From Gammaproteobacteria bacterium (lineage in GTDB: Bacteria; Pseudomonadota; Gammaproteobacteria; Arenicellales; JAANXG01), in NCBI GenBank assembly GCA_018263405.1, contig JAANXG010000075.1, positions 1 to 26,726 of the forward strand: a stretch of 26,726 bases of DNA, in the 5' to 3' direction. Of the stretch, positions 15,023 through 22,676 are shown piece after piece. The first letter of the stretch is position 1. Every line of letters starts with the position of its first letter. A model generated the notes under the pieces. That model was given only the letters and a program-made list of their open reading frames with translations, was not told the DNA's origin and did not search any database. Made by a program: the position numbers and the translations under genes.

Positions 15023-16339
15023 ATGTTAAAGCGAATCGCCGGCATTTTTTCCGGTGTATTGGTTTCGACGCTTCTTTTCGTATCCACGGCGGGGGCCTAT
15101 GAGCTGGTCATGCCGTCGATGGATTACAGGACCGGCCCATACGCGCCTAATGGTATACCGTTCGCCAACGGTTATCACGATTATCTCGTCATGCTCAACG
15201 AGCGTGACGGGGGCATCAACGGCGTTAAGATCAATCTGGTTCCGTGCGAAACCGCTTACAACACCAAGCAGGGCGTCGAGTGTTACGAAAAGGTCAAAGG
15301 CGAAGGCGATGGCGCTCTTATAATACAACCGCTATCCACGGGTATTACCTATCAGTTGATACCTAAAGCGCCCGTGGACGAGATTCCTGTTCATTCAATG
15401 GGTTACGGTCGTACGTCCGCCGCCAACGGCAAGGTCTTTAAATGGATTTTTAACTTTCCCGCCACCTATTGGGATCAAGCGGCGGTGGCTCTGAAGTATA
15501 TCGGTGATCGTGAAGGCGGTCTGGACAAGCTCAACGGCAAAAAGATTGCGCTGGTTTATCACAACTCCGCCTATGGAAAAGAACCGATTCGTACTCTGGA
15601 AGCCGGCGCCGAGAAATTCGGCTACGAGTTCATGCAGCTGCCGGTCGATCATCCGGGACAGGAGCAGAAATCCACCTGGCTGCAAATCCGCCGCGAAAAA
15701 CCGGATTGGGTCCTGATGTGGGGCTGGGGTGTTATGAACCAGGTCGCGATTAAGGAAGCCGCGTCGATCCGCTATCCCATGGATCATTTTATGGGCGTTT
15801 GGTGGTCCGGTTCCGAAAACGACGTGCTGCCCGCCGGAGAGGACGCGGACGGTTATCTGTCCGGCGCATTCCACGCACCCGGCGACGATTTCCCCGCCCA
15901 CGACGACATCAAGAAGTACGTCTATGACGCGGGCAAAACCGCTCCGGGCGCGGAACGCGAGCGTATCGGCGAAGTGCTGTACAACCGGGGCTTGATCGCC
16001 GCAGTCTATGCATCGGAAGCCATCCGCAATGCGATGGATATCCACGGTACCAAGGAAGTCAACGGCGCCATGGTGCGGGACGGTCTGGAAGCGATGGACT
16101 TGACCGAAGCAAGGCTGACGGAGCTGGGACTGCCGGGCTTCACAATCCCGGTCAAAGTCACCTGCGCCAACCATGCGGGTCCGCGTAAAGTGGCGATTCA
16201 GCAATGGGATGCCAAGGCGAAGGAGTGGAACTTCGTTTCCGACTTCTATGACACCATGCATGACATTGTCGATCCGCTGATCGAAGAGGATTCCGCCGGG
16301 TTTGCCGAGGAAAACGGCATCACTCCGCGGGACTGCTAG
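15023..16339 (+). CDS. ABC transporter substrate-binding protein (LivK-like, type I periplasmic)
   Basis: A 438-residue exported protein. The N-terminus is a Sec signal peptide (basic MLKR, hydrophobic core to about 20, probable cleavage after AGA at 23-25). The mature part resembles the Peripla_BP_6 fold of Liv-type binding proteins: YRTGPYAPNG at the first ligand loop, YLVMLNERDGGINGVKINLV (key residues NERDGGING), ETAYNTKQGVECYEK, and KIALVYHNSAYGKEPI at the second lobe. There is no lipobox cysteine, so it should be free in the periplasm. It is longer than E. coli LivK (about 370), as are many aromatic- or acid-binding members. A 66-base gap and a very strong ribosome site precede it. The ligand is unknown. 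Confidence 0.92.
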   Translation: MLKRIAGIFSGVLVSTLLFVSTAGAYELVMPSMDYRTGPYAPNGIPFANGYHDYLVMLNERDGGINGVKINLVPCETAYNTKQGVECYEKVKGEGDGALIIQPLSTGITYQLIPKAPVDEIPVHSMGYGRTSAANGKVFKWIFNFPATYWDQAAVALKYIGDREGGLDKLNGKKIALVYHNSAYGKEPIRTLEAGAEKFGYEFMQLPVDHPGQEQKSTWLQIRREKPDWVLMWGWGVMNQVAIKEAASIRYPMDHFMGVWWSGSENDVLPAGEDADGYLSGAFHAPGDDFPAHDDIKKYVYDAGKTAPGAERERIGEVLYNRGLIAAVYASEAIRNAMDIHGTKEVNGAMVRDGLEAMDLTEARLTELGLPGFTIPVKVTCANHAGPRKVAIQQWDAKAKEWNFVSDFYDTMHDIVDPLIEEDSAGFAEENGITPRDC

Positions 16340-16360
16340 TCGTCCGATAGGCGCCTTGTG

Positions 16361-17197
16361 ATGAGCGATCAAGCACCATCGTCCGGTAACGGTGAGGATA
16401 AATTTCTCGTCGTAAGCAATATCGAGGTCATCTACGACCACGTGATCTTGGTGCTCAAAGGCGTATCTCTGGAGGTGCCGGAGGGCGGCGTTGTCGCCCT
16501 CCTCGGCGCCAACGGAGCGGGCAAGACCACCACATTAAAGGCCATTTCGAATCTGCTCCGGGCTGAACGAGGCGAAGTGACCAAGGGTTCCATCAGGTTC
16601 AAGGGTGAATCCATCGCCAAGCGTTCGCCCAATGATCTGGTGCAAAGAGGTATCGTGCAGGTGATGGAAGGTCGTCATTGCTTCGAGCATTTGACCGTGG
16701 AGGACAACCTGTTAACCGGGGCTTATACCCGCAAGGACGGTCGCGAAGCGATCCAGTCGGATCTGGATTTGGTTTACAGCTATTTCACTCGACTGAAAGA
16801 ACGTCGCAAGTCCCAGGCCGGCTACACGTCCGGCGGTGAGCAACAAATGTTGTCGGTGGGCCGGGCCTTGATGGCGCGTCCATCCGTGATCCTGCTGGAC
16901 GAACCTTCAATGGGACTGGCGCCGCAATTGGTGGAAGAGATATTCGAAATCGTCAAACGGCTCAACGAAAACGAAGGCGTTACCTTTTTGCTGGCCGAAC
17001 AGAACACCAACGTGGCGCTACGATACGCCAAGTACGGTTACATTCTCGAAACCGGACGGGTCGTCATGGACGGGGACGCCAAGACTCTATCCGAGAACGA
17101 GGACGTCAAAGAATTTTATCTGGGCATCAGCGGCGAGCGGCGCAAGAGCTTCCGTGAGATCAAGCATTATCGACGCCGCAAGCGTTGGCTTGCATAG
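16361..17197 (+). CDS. Branched-chain amino acid-type ABC transporter ATPase (LivF-like)
   Basis: A 278-residue ATPase, the second nucleotide-binding subunit of the importer. It has Walker A GANGAGKTT (49-57), the VMEGRHCFEHLTVEDNL segment typical of LivF (key residues EGRHCFEHLTV), signature TSGGEQQ (156-162), Walker B ILLLDEPS (about 177-183) and the Q in LLAEQN, where LivF proteins replace the H-loop histidine region. After the last conserved part there is a basic tail of about 20 residues ending HYRRRKRWLA, longer than in E. coli LivF. I start at ATG 16361; a GTG lies directly before it at 16358. Confidence 0.92.
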   Translation: MSDQAPSSGNGEDKFLVVSNIEVIYDHVILVLKGVSLEVPEGGVVALLGANGAGKTTTLKAISNLLRAERGEVTKGSIRFKGESIAKRSPNDLVQRGIVQVMEGRHCFEHLTVEDNLLTGAYTRKDGREAIQSDLDLVYSYFTRLKERRKSQAGYTSGGEQQMLSVGRALMARPSVILLDEPSMGLAPQLVEEIFEIVKRLNENEGVTFLLAEQNTNVALRYAKYGYILETGRVVMDGDAKTLSENEDVKEFYLGISGERRKSFREIKHYRRRKRWLA

Positions 17198-17264
17198 CGC
17201 CGATTCGCGCCACACACCGAACCCCGTCCGCACGGTCCGAAGACAATCGACAACCCCGGTTTTT

Positions 17265-18503
17265 ATGAGTAACGAATATTTCGATTCGCTTGAAACACGA
17301 GATCCCGCGGATCGCGAACAAGCGCTGCTGACCAAGCTGACGGGACTGCTCCAATACGCCGGGGAAAACGCCAAGGCGTACTCCGGTCTGCTCAATGAGT
17401 TCGATCCCCGTGATGTATGTACCCGTGAGGCCCTGGCACATCTGCCGCTGGTACGAAAGTCCGAATTGATGGAAAAACAACACCAGGACCGCCCGTTCGG
17501 CGGATTCGCGGCTGCCGCTCAGGGTGATTTGGGCCGGGTTTTCGGTTCGCCGGGTCCGATTTACGAGCCGGAGCCCCGAGTGGGAAACTATTGGCGTATG
17601 GCCCGAGCATTGTACGCCGGCGGATTTCGGGCCGGGCAACTCGTCCACAATACTTTTTCCTATCATTTTACACCGGCGGGTTCGATGATGGAGTCCGGCG
17701 CCCACGCGATCGGCTGCGCCGTATTTCCCGCGGGGGTGGGACAGACCGAGCTTCAGGTACAGGCGATCGCGGATCTTAAGCCGGTGGGCTACGCCGGTAC
17801 GCCGTCATTTCTGAAAATTATTCTGGAAAAGGCGGAGGAACTCGGCGCCGATGTGTCGTCTTTACAGCATGGCCTGGTGTCCGGTGAGGCATTGCCGTCG
17901 AATCTGCGCGAATCGATTGCGGACACGGGCATCGAGGTCCTTCAATGCTACGCCACAGCCGATCTGGGGTTGATTGCCTACGAAAGCGAGGCCCGGGAAG
18001 GGATGATCGTAGACGAGGATATTATCGTCGAAATCGTCAGGCCCGGTACCGGCGAGCCCGTTCAGGAAGGCGAAGTGGGGGAAGTCGTGGTGACCAACTT
18101 CAGCCGCGCCTATCCGCTCATTCGCTTCGGGACCGGCGATTTATCCGCGATCCTGCCCGGCACCAGTCCCTGCGGGCGTACCAATATGCGCATTACAGGT
18201 TGGAGGGGAAGAGCGGATCAAACCACCAAGGTCAAGGGCATGTTCGTTCATCCATCCCAGGTGAATGAAGTCATTAAACGGTTCCCGGAGATTGTCCGGG
18301 CCCGCTTGGTGGTGGAGAACCGGGATGGCCGGGACATGATGACCCTGCGTTGCGAAACCGAGAGCACCAGGGAAGGCCCAGTCGAAAATATCGCGCGGGT
18401 TATTCGTGAGGTATGCAAACTGCGTGGTGAGGTCGAGTTCGTGCAGCCCGGTGTTTTGCCCAATGACGGTAAAGTTATCGACGATGCGCGAACCTATGAA
18501 TAG
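17265..18503 (+). CDS. PaaK-like (phenylacetate-CoA ligase family) adenylate-forming protein
   Basis: A 412-residue protein related to phenylacetate-CoA ligases. Family features are YGxxxx-like YATADLGLIAYES (about 227-239), the RFGTGDLSA adenine/ribose-binding region (about 287-295), the hinge GWRGRADQTTKVKGMFVHPSQV (key residues GRADQTTKVKGMFV, about 311-324) and a C-terminal lysine in NDGKVID (K403). The usual phosphate-binding SSGTTG loop is replaced by FGSPGPIYEPE (93-103). The frame is open 37 codons further upstream. I start at ATG 17265 because the upstream residues look non-conserved. It is the last gene of the operon. It may activate the imported acid, or be a ligase-like protein with another role. 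Confidence 0.82.
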   Translation: MSNEYFDSLETRDPADREQALLTKLTGLLQYAGENAKAYSGLLNEFDPRDVCTREALAHLPLVRKSELMEKQHQDRPFGGFAAAAQGDLGRVFGSPGPIYEPEPRVGNYWRMARALYAGGFRAGQLVHNTFSYHFTPAGSMMESGAHAIGCAVFPAGVGQTELQVQAIADLKPVGYAGTPSFLKIILEKAEELGADVSSLQHGLVSGEALPSNLRESIADTGIEVLQCYATADLGLIAYESEAREGMIVDEDIIVEIVRPGTGEPVQEGEVGEVVVTNFSRAYPLIRFGTGDLSAILPGTSPCGRTNMRITGWRGRADQTTKVKGMFVHPSQVNEVIKRFPEIVRARLVVENRDGRDMMTLRCETESTREGPVENIARVIREVCKLRGEVEFVQPGVLPNDGKVIDDARTYE

Positions 18504-18569
18504 ATTGACCCATATCGCGACTGTGTCGTCGGGTTCGTCACCTACGAGCCGGCGTCCGCATGTCGGATC

Positions 18570-19547
18570 TTACGGTTTGTCAAAATCTGTGTGCGTCGCG
18601 TTTTCATAGAAACGCTTGTGTCCTTTCATCCGCAGAAAGAACCACAATCCCGGTAGGCCGGACAACAACAGCACTGGAACGAACAGCAGGGATACGGCTG
18701 CAGCATTTTCCTGGGACATCCCCGCCGATGTGAACAACGTGATGGCAGCCGCCTCTCTCACCCCCAATCCTCCTACCGTAACCGGAATGGATGCGGCCAC
18801 CAGGATCACCGGCACAATGAATATATATTGCGTGGGCTCGAGTACCGCCTCAACGCCCGCACCCAGGATTAGAAAGATAACGATTTGCATTCCCTGCATA
18901 ACCAAGCTGATTACGATCAGTGAAACGAGAATATGAGGTCGACTCAAGTACGTATGAGCCGCTTCGGTGATGCGAAGCAGACCCGCTACGGGTTTGAAAC
19001 GGGCCCAGCGCTCGATAAATCCGTGGAAGCTATAGTACGTTGTAGGGAAGGAAACAATGGCTATGCCCAGAGCGCCGCAGACCAGCAGCCAGAACAGTAC
19101 GGTACGTAGTGCGTTGAAGAGTTGGGTGTCATGGCTGAATTGAAAGATCGATACGGTGGCTAGGGCAACCATGCAAATCAACCCGACCACGCGCTCCGTC
19201 ACGATCGGCGACACGGCGACAGCGGCGCCGTGACCCTGCCGGTAGATATGATAGATGCGAAAAAGATCCCCTCCCGTGCTGGACGGTAGAAGGTTGTTGA
19301 AAAAGGCGCCGATGTACGTCGGCTTAAGAAGATTTCCGTAGGTGTGCCCGAAGGTGTGGCTCCGTATAAGGAGCCACCAGCGGATATTAGCGAGGTTCCA
19401 GATCAGAATCTGAATCGCCACGGTAAGAGGCAAAGTCCACCATGCGGCTGGACCGGCTCGAGCCAGTACCTCGCGCCAGTCCAGTTTGGCAGCTAACAGT
19501 ACCAGCAGCCCAATGCTGACGGTAATTTTCAATGTACTTTTAATCAT
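18570..19547 (-). CDS. Flippase-like membrane protein (LPG synthase TM / UPF0104 family)
   Basis: A 325-residue integral membrane protein with about eight hydrophobic segments. Features of the family are NIRWWLLI at about 53-60, the loop FNNLLPSSTGGDLFRIYH (about 83-100, key residues LLPSSTGGD), ERVVGL near 119-124 and SIPVTVGGLGVREAA (about 254-268). This is the membrane domain of lysylphosphatidylglycerol synthase/AglD-type proteins, without the soluble aminoacyltransferase domain. Relatives are thought to move or anchor lipid-linked compounds; the exact job here is unknown. It is convergent with the PaaK-like gene and divergent from argC, so it is transcribed alone. Confidence 0.85.
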   Translation of the reverse strand: MIKSTLKITVSIGLLVLLAAKLDWREVLARAGPAAWWTLPLTVAIQILIWNLANIRWWLLIRSHTFGHTYGNLLKPTYIGAFFNNLLPSSTGGDLFRIYHIYRQGHGAAVAVSPIVTERVVGLICMVALATVSIFQFSHDTQLFNALRTVLFWLLVCGALGIAIVSFPTTYYSFHGFIERWARFKPVAGLLRITEAAHTYLSRPHILVSLIVISLVMQGMQIVIFLILGAGVEAVLEPTQYIFIVPVILVAASIPVTVGGLGVREAAAITLFTSAGMSQENAAAVSLLFVPVLLLSGLPGLWFFLRMKGHKRFYENATHTDFDKP

Positions 19548-19711
19548 GAAGCGCTCGGTCTGCCGCGCCCGTGAAATATATCAGGGAATCCGGCCCCGAA
19601 CCCTACAGGGATGTATATACCGCAATGAACCATTACGAAAATGTGTGCCGAGCATGTGCTTGGGACTATACTCCGACGAAACACAACTCTCCGTAGACAG
19701 GTGAGCGAAAC
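19548..19711. promoter_or_regulatory. Divergent promoter region, flippase-like gene and argC
   Basis: The 164 bases hold the start sites of two divergent genes. For argC, TATACT at 19667-19672 is a good -10 match, but no clear -35 lies 17 bases upstream. On the minus strand a TATATT in TGATATATTTCAC is a possible -10. I see no ARG-box-like palindrome I would defend. AGGTGAG 5 bases before the argC GTG is a plausible ribosome site. Confidence 0.35.
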
Positions 19712-20743
19712 GTGACACTAAGAGTTGGGATCATCGGCGGCACCGGTTACACGGGAGCGGAATTGCTCCGCATACTGGTGCGCCACCCGTATGCCGAATT
19801 GACAGCCATCACGTCGCGGGCCGAAGCTGGAAATTCGGTGGCGGAATTGTTCCCCAACCTGCGCGGTGTGACGGATTTGCGTTTCAGCGATCCGGGAAAC
19901 ACCGATTTAGATGCATGCCAACTGGTATTTTCCGCCACGCCCAACGGTATTGCGATGACGCAAGCGGAGCGCTTGCTGCGGGCCGGTGTCCGTATGATCG
20001 ATCTGGCAGCCGATTTTCGCATACGTGACCGGGTTACATGGGAGCGATGGTATGAAATGACGCATGCCTGCCCCGCGCTGCTCGATGAAGCCGTCTATGG
20101 CTTGCCGGAGTTGAATCGGAAACGCATCCGCGCCGCACGACTGGTGGCCAATCCGGGGTGCTACCCGACCGCGGTAATCCTCGGTGCGCTGCCATTGATT
20201 GAAAAAGGCGTGGTGAACCTGGATGACATCATCGCCGATGCGAAGTCAGGCGTCAGTGGCGCGGGTAGAAGTGCAAAACTCGCAACGCTGTTTAGCGAAG
20301 CCGCGGACAACTTCAAGGCCTACGGTGTGTCGGGACATCGCCACTATCCGGAGATCATGCAGGTGTTCCGCGAGGTAGCCGGAAGCGCACCGGGTTTAAC
20401 TTTCGTGCCGCACCTGGTGCCGATGATTCGCGGCATTCATGCCACACTGTATTTCAAGGCCCTGGATACAAACCACGATCTGACCCAATTATTCAGTGAT
20501 CGATACGCGCGCGAGATATTTGTTGACGTTATGGATCCTCCCGGACTCCCCGAGACCCGCTCGGTCAAGGGCGCGAATACCTGTCGTATCGCCGTGCACC
20601 AACACGCCGGCGGCCGGGTAGTCGTATTGTCCGTCATCGACAATCTCGTTAAAGGAGCGGCCGGCCAGGCTATACAGAATATGAACATCATGTTCGATCT
20701 GGACGAGGACGCGGGTCTCGATCGACTCGCACTGGTGCCTTGA
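19712..20743 (+). CDS. argC: N-acetyl-gamma-glutamyl-phosphate reductase
   Basis: A 343-residue enzyme of arginine biosynthesis. It reduces N-acetylglutamyl phosphate to the semialdehyde with NADPH. It shows the cofactor motif GIIGGTGYTGAELLRIL (6-22), ATPNG, the active-site Cys150 in VANPGCYPTA and the conserved GHRHYPE (His209 and His211). The start is GTG at 19712, chosen because it gives the family N-terminus and has AGGTGAG just upstream. The next gene begins 6 bases after the stop. argC followed by a small membrane protein, bactofilin and erpA is also the order in Pseudomonas. Confidence 0.96.
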   Translation: MTLRVGIIGGTGYTGAELLRILVRHPYAELTAITSRAEAGNSVAELFPNLRGVTDLRFSDPGNTDLDACQLVFSATPNGIAMTQAERLLRAGVRMIDLAADFRIRDRVTWERWYEMTHACPALLDEAVYGLPELNRKRIRAARLVANPGCYPTAVILGALPLIEKGVVNLDDIIADAKSGVSGAGRSAKLATLFSEAADNFKAYGVSGHRHYPEIMQVFREVAGSAPGLTFVPHLVPMIRGIHATLYFKALDTNHDLTQLFSDRYAREIFVDVMDPPGLPETRSVKGANTCRIAVHQHAGGRVVVLSVIDNLVKGAAGQAIQNMNIMFDLDEDAGLDRLALVP

Positions 20744-20749
20744 CCCGAA

Positions 20750-21538
20750 ATGCTGAGAACCACCAACGATCTGATCATTAAGCCTCGTCTAACGAGCACG
20801 GTGCGGCTGGCGGTGGCCGTGGCGGGGATTGCTCTTATTGCTGGGGCGGCCCTCGTGGGGTACTGGGGCGGCCGCGCAGCGATGTACGACAAACTGGAAT
20901 CCCGTAACCAACAAATCGATACGTTGGGAAAACGGCTGCACGAGGGCCGGACTCTGAGGCGCAACCTCGAAACGCAGCTCGACAACACTCGCCGGAAACT
21001 GGACGCTACGCACCGGCAGTTGGCGAAAACAAAAAGCAGTCTCACCAAGGTCACCGGACAACTCCAGATCGACAATAGTGCTTACAAGGAATTGCGGAGA
21101 GAACTCGAGGCGTCGACCCAGGAAATCGCCGAACTGGGCAGCGAGTTGAAGTTCTACCGCAGCATTATTTCTCCCGCCGACGGGCGAAGCGGCGTACGGA
21201 TACAGGATTTTAACGTGCAGCCCACGGACTCGGAGTACGAATACCGTTATCGACTGACACTGATTCAGGCGCTGGAACAGAAGGATCCCGTAAAGGGCAT
21301 CGTTCGTTTTGAAATCGCCGGCAGCGAGGAGGGAACTTCTAGAATTATCCGTTCGCCGGGCGGCCCACAGCAGCACATATCGGTGGAGTTCAAGTATTTT
21401 CAGAACTTCGCCGGCACGTTTAGTTTGCCGGCGGAATTTATTCCGGCCGAAATTCAGGTAATATTCGAAGCCGACGACAATGCCGTGGTACAGCGCTTGT
21501 ATCCCTGGCCCCAAAACGGGGCACCGGAGAATGCGTAG
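20750..21538 (+). CDS. DUF6776-like membrane-anchored coiled-coil protein
   Basis: A 262-residue protein of unknown function. It has a cytoplasmic N-terminus, one membrane helix at about residues 17-39 ending in GYWGGRAA, a long coiled coil at about 45-140 rich in Leu, Glu, Arg and Gln heptads, and a C-terminal beta-rich domain with ISPADGRSGVRIQDF, YRYRLTLIQALE and a final RLYPWP. This layout matches the uncharacterised proteins encoded between argC and bactofilin in many gammaproteobacteria, for which I recall the name DUF6776. It lies 6 bases after argC. The neighbouring bactofilin makes a role in cell envelope organisation possible, but this is inference. Confidence 0.75.
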   Translation: MLRTTNDLIIKPRLTSTVRLAVAVAGIALIAGAALVGYWGGRAAMYDKLESRNQQIDTLGKRLHEGRTLRRNLETQLDNTRRKLDATHRQLAKTKSSLTKVTGQLQIDNSAYKELRRELEASTQEIAELGSELKFYRSIISPADGRSGVRIQDFNVQPTDSEYEYRYRLTLIQALEQKDPVKGIVRFEIAGSEEGTSRIIRSPGGPQQHISVEFKYFQNFAGTFSLPAEFIPAEIQVIFEADDNAVVQRLYPWPQNGAPENA

Positions 21539-21568
21539 CGCTATGCCCGTGGGCCCGTGCAAATGGGC

Positions 21569-21574
21569 TACAAT
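21569..21574 (+). promoter_or_regulatory. Possible -10 element before the bactofilin gene
   Basis: TACAAT in GGGCTACAATATAAAG, 46 bases before the ATG, is 5 of 6 to consensus, but the -35 position (CCCGTG) does not match. It may give bactofilin and erpA a separate transcript. Confidence 0.3.
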
Positions 21575-21620
21575 ATAAAGCGGCGAACCGATCCACCGAA
21601 GTAATACCAGGAGAAAAGAT

Positions 21621-22181
21621 ATGCTCGGTAGTAAAAAGCCAAGTGCGCCCGGCAGTGTCCCCGCGCCGGCGAGAAACGAGGGAAAACCGGCAGATACAAT
21701 CGATACCTTGGTCGGCCAAAAAGCGGTATTCAAAGGTGACCTGGAATTCACCGGAGGACTGCGGGTCGACGGGCAGGTTAAGGGCAATATAATCGCCAAG
21801 GACGAGAGCAACAGCACAGTCGTGCTGAGTGAGTCCGGAGAAATCGAGGGTAATATTACGGTCCCCCATGTTATTATCAACGGGACTATTAACGGGAACA
21901 TAAAGTCCAGCGGACGGGTCGAACTGCAAACGAAGGCGAAAATTAATGGAGACGTGCACTACAAGGCAGTAGAAATGGAGCTGGGAGCCTCCATTAACGG
22001 GAATCTGGTGTGCGATACCGCCTCTGGTGGAAAAACTCTTGGTGCCGCGGACCACAACGTGCCTGAGCCTGGAAGGCCTTCTAGCACCGGGAGCGGCAGT
22101 ACAGGTGGGACGGTCGGCCCCGGAGGGCCCGATGAGAAACACCCGGGACCGGCGCGGCCCCCGGCCGCCAGGAGCGGTTGA
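21621..22181 (+). CDS. Bactofilin
   Basis: A 186-residue polymer-forming cytoskeletal protein. The central domain (about residues 30-130) is a right-handed beta-helix with repeated GxI/V-xGxI turns: FKGDLEFTGGLRVDGQVKGNI, GEIEGNITVPHVIINGTINGNI (key residues INGTINGNI), then AKINGDVHYKAVEMELGASINGNL. The flanking N-terminal 25 residues and the C-terminal 50 residues (rich in Gly, Pro and Ser) are disordered-looking, as usual. Bactofilins form filaments without nucleotide and position cell wall enzymes. An M23 peptidase is encoded nearby, and such pairs are known to work together. AGGAGA lies 6 bases before the ATG. Confidence 0.92.
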   Translation: MLGSKKPSAPGSVPAPARNEGKPADTIDTLVGQKAVFKGDLEFTGGLRVDGQVKGNIIAKDESNSTVVLSESGEIEGNITVPHVIINGTINGNIKSSGRVELQTKAKINGDVHYKAVEMELGASINGNLVCDTASGGKTLGAADHNVPEPGRPSSTGSGSTGGTVGPGGPDEKHPGPARPPAARSG

Positions 22182-22234
22182 CTGTTCGGTATTCACTGTA
22201 ATGCAGAGAACGAAAGACGATTGAGGTTTGCAAG

Positions 22235-22588
22235 ATGAGCGTACCGGCAACAGAAATACCGGCACCCGTGGACTTCACGGACAGCGCCGCTGGGAAGGTT
22301 AAAGAACTGATTGCGGAAGAGGACAACGAGGAACTCAAACTCCGGGTGTTCATCCAAGGCGGCGGTTGTTCGGGATTCCAGTACGGCTTTACGTTTGAAG
22401 AAGACCAACAGGGCGATGACACGACTGTGGAAAAAGCCGGCGTGACCCTGCTAATCGATCCTATGAGTATGCAGTACTTGATGGGCGCCAGGATCGACTA
22501 TAAAGAAGATCTTGAGGGAGCACGGTTTATTATCAACAATCCTAATGCTACGACGACCTGCGGATGCGGGTCCTCCTTTTCCGCCTGA
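22235..22588 (+). CDS. erpA: Iron-sulfur cluster insertion protein ErpA
   Basis: A 117-residue A-type Fe-S carrier that passes clusters to target apoproteins. The three ligand cysteines are present: C45 in GGGCSGF and C109 and C111 in TTCGCGSSF. FTDSAAGKVKELI at the N-terminus and LIDPMSMQYL in the middle are typical. ErpA is favoured over IscA and SufA by the neighbourhood (bactofilin upstream, anmK downstream), since no isc or suf gene is near. A GAGG ribosome site lies about 9 bases before the ATG. Confidence 0.94.
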   Translation: MSVPATEIPAPVDFTDSAAGKVKELIAEEDNEELKLRVFIQGGGCSGFQYGFTFEEDQQGDDTTVEKAGVTLLIDPMSMQYLMGARIDYKEDLEGARFIINNPNATTTCGCGSSFSA

Positions 22589-22676
22589 TCGACGGGATAC
22601 ACCTCAGCCTACGGCGACGCGGGCAACGCCGCGCCTCGCCGAGAACAATTGCCGCGACAGCCGCCATTGAATTGTT

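Noticed and set aside
15395..16441. 348-codon minus-strand open frame opposite the substrate-binding protein gene
   Set aside because: It lies fully antisense to a clear, signal-peptide-bearing binding protein. Its composition is that of a reverse-frame shadow in GC-rich DNA.
20789..21901. 370-codon minus-strand open frame opposite the DUF6776-like gene and bactofilin
   Set aside because: It spans two well-supported plus-strand genes and the gap between them, with no recognisable domain.
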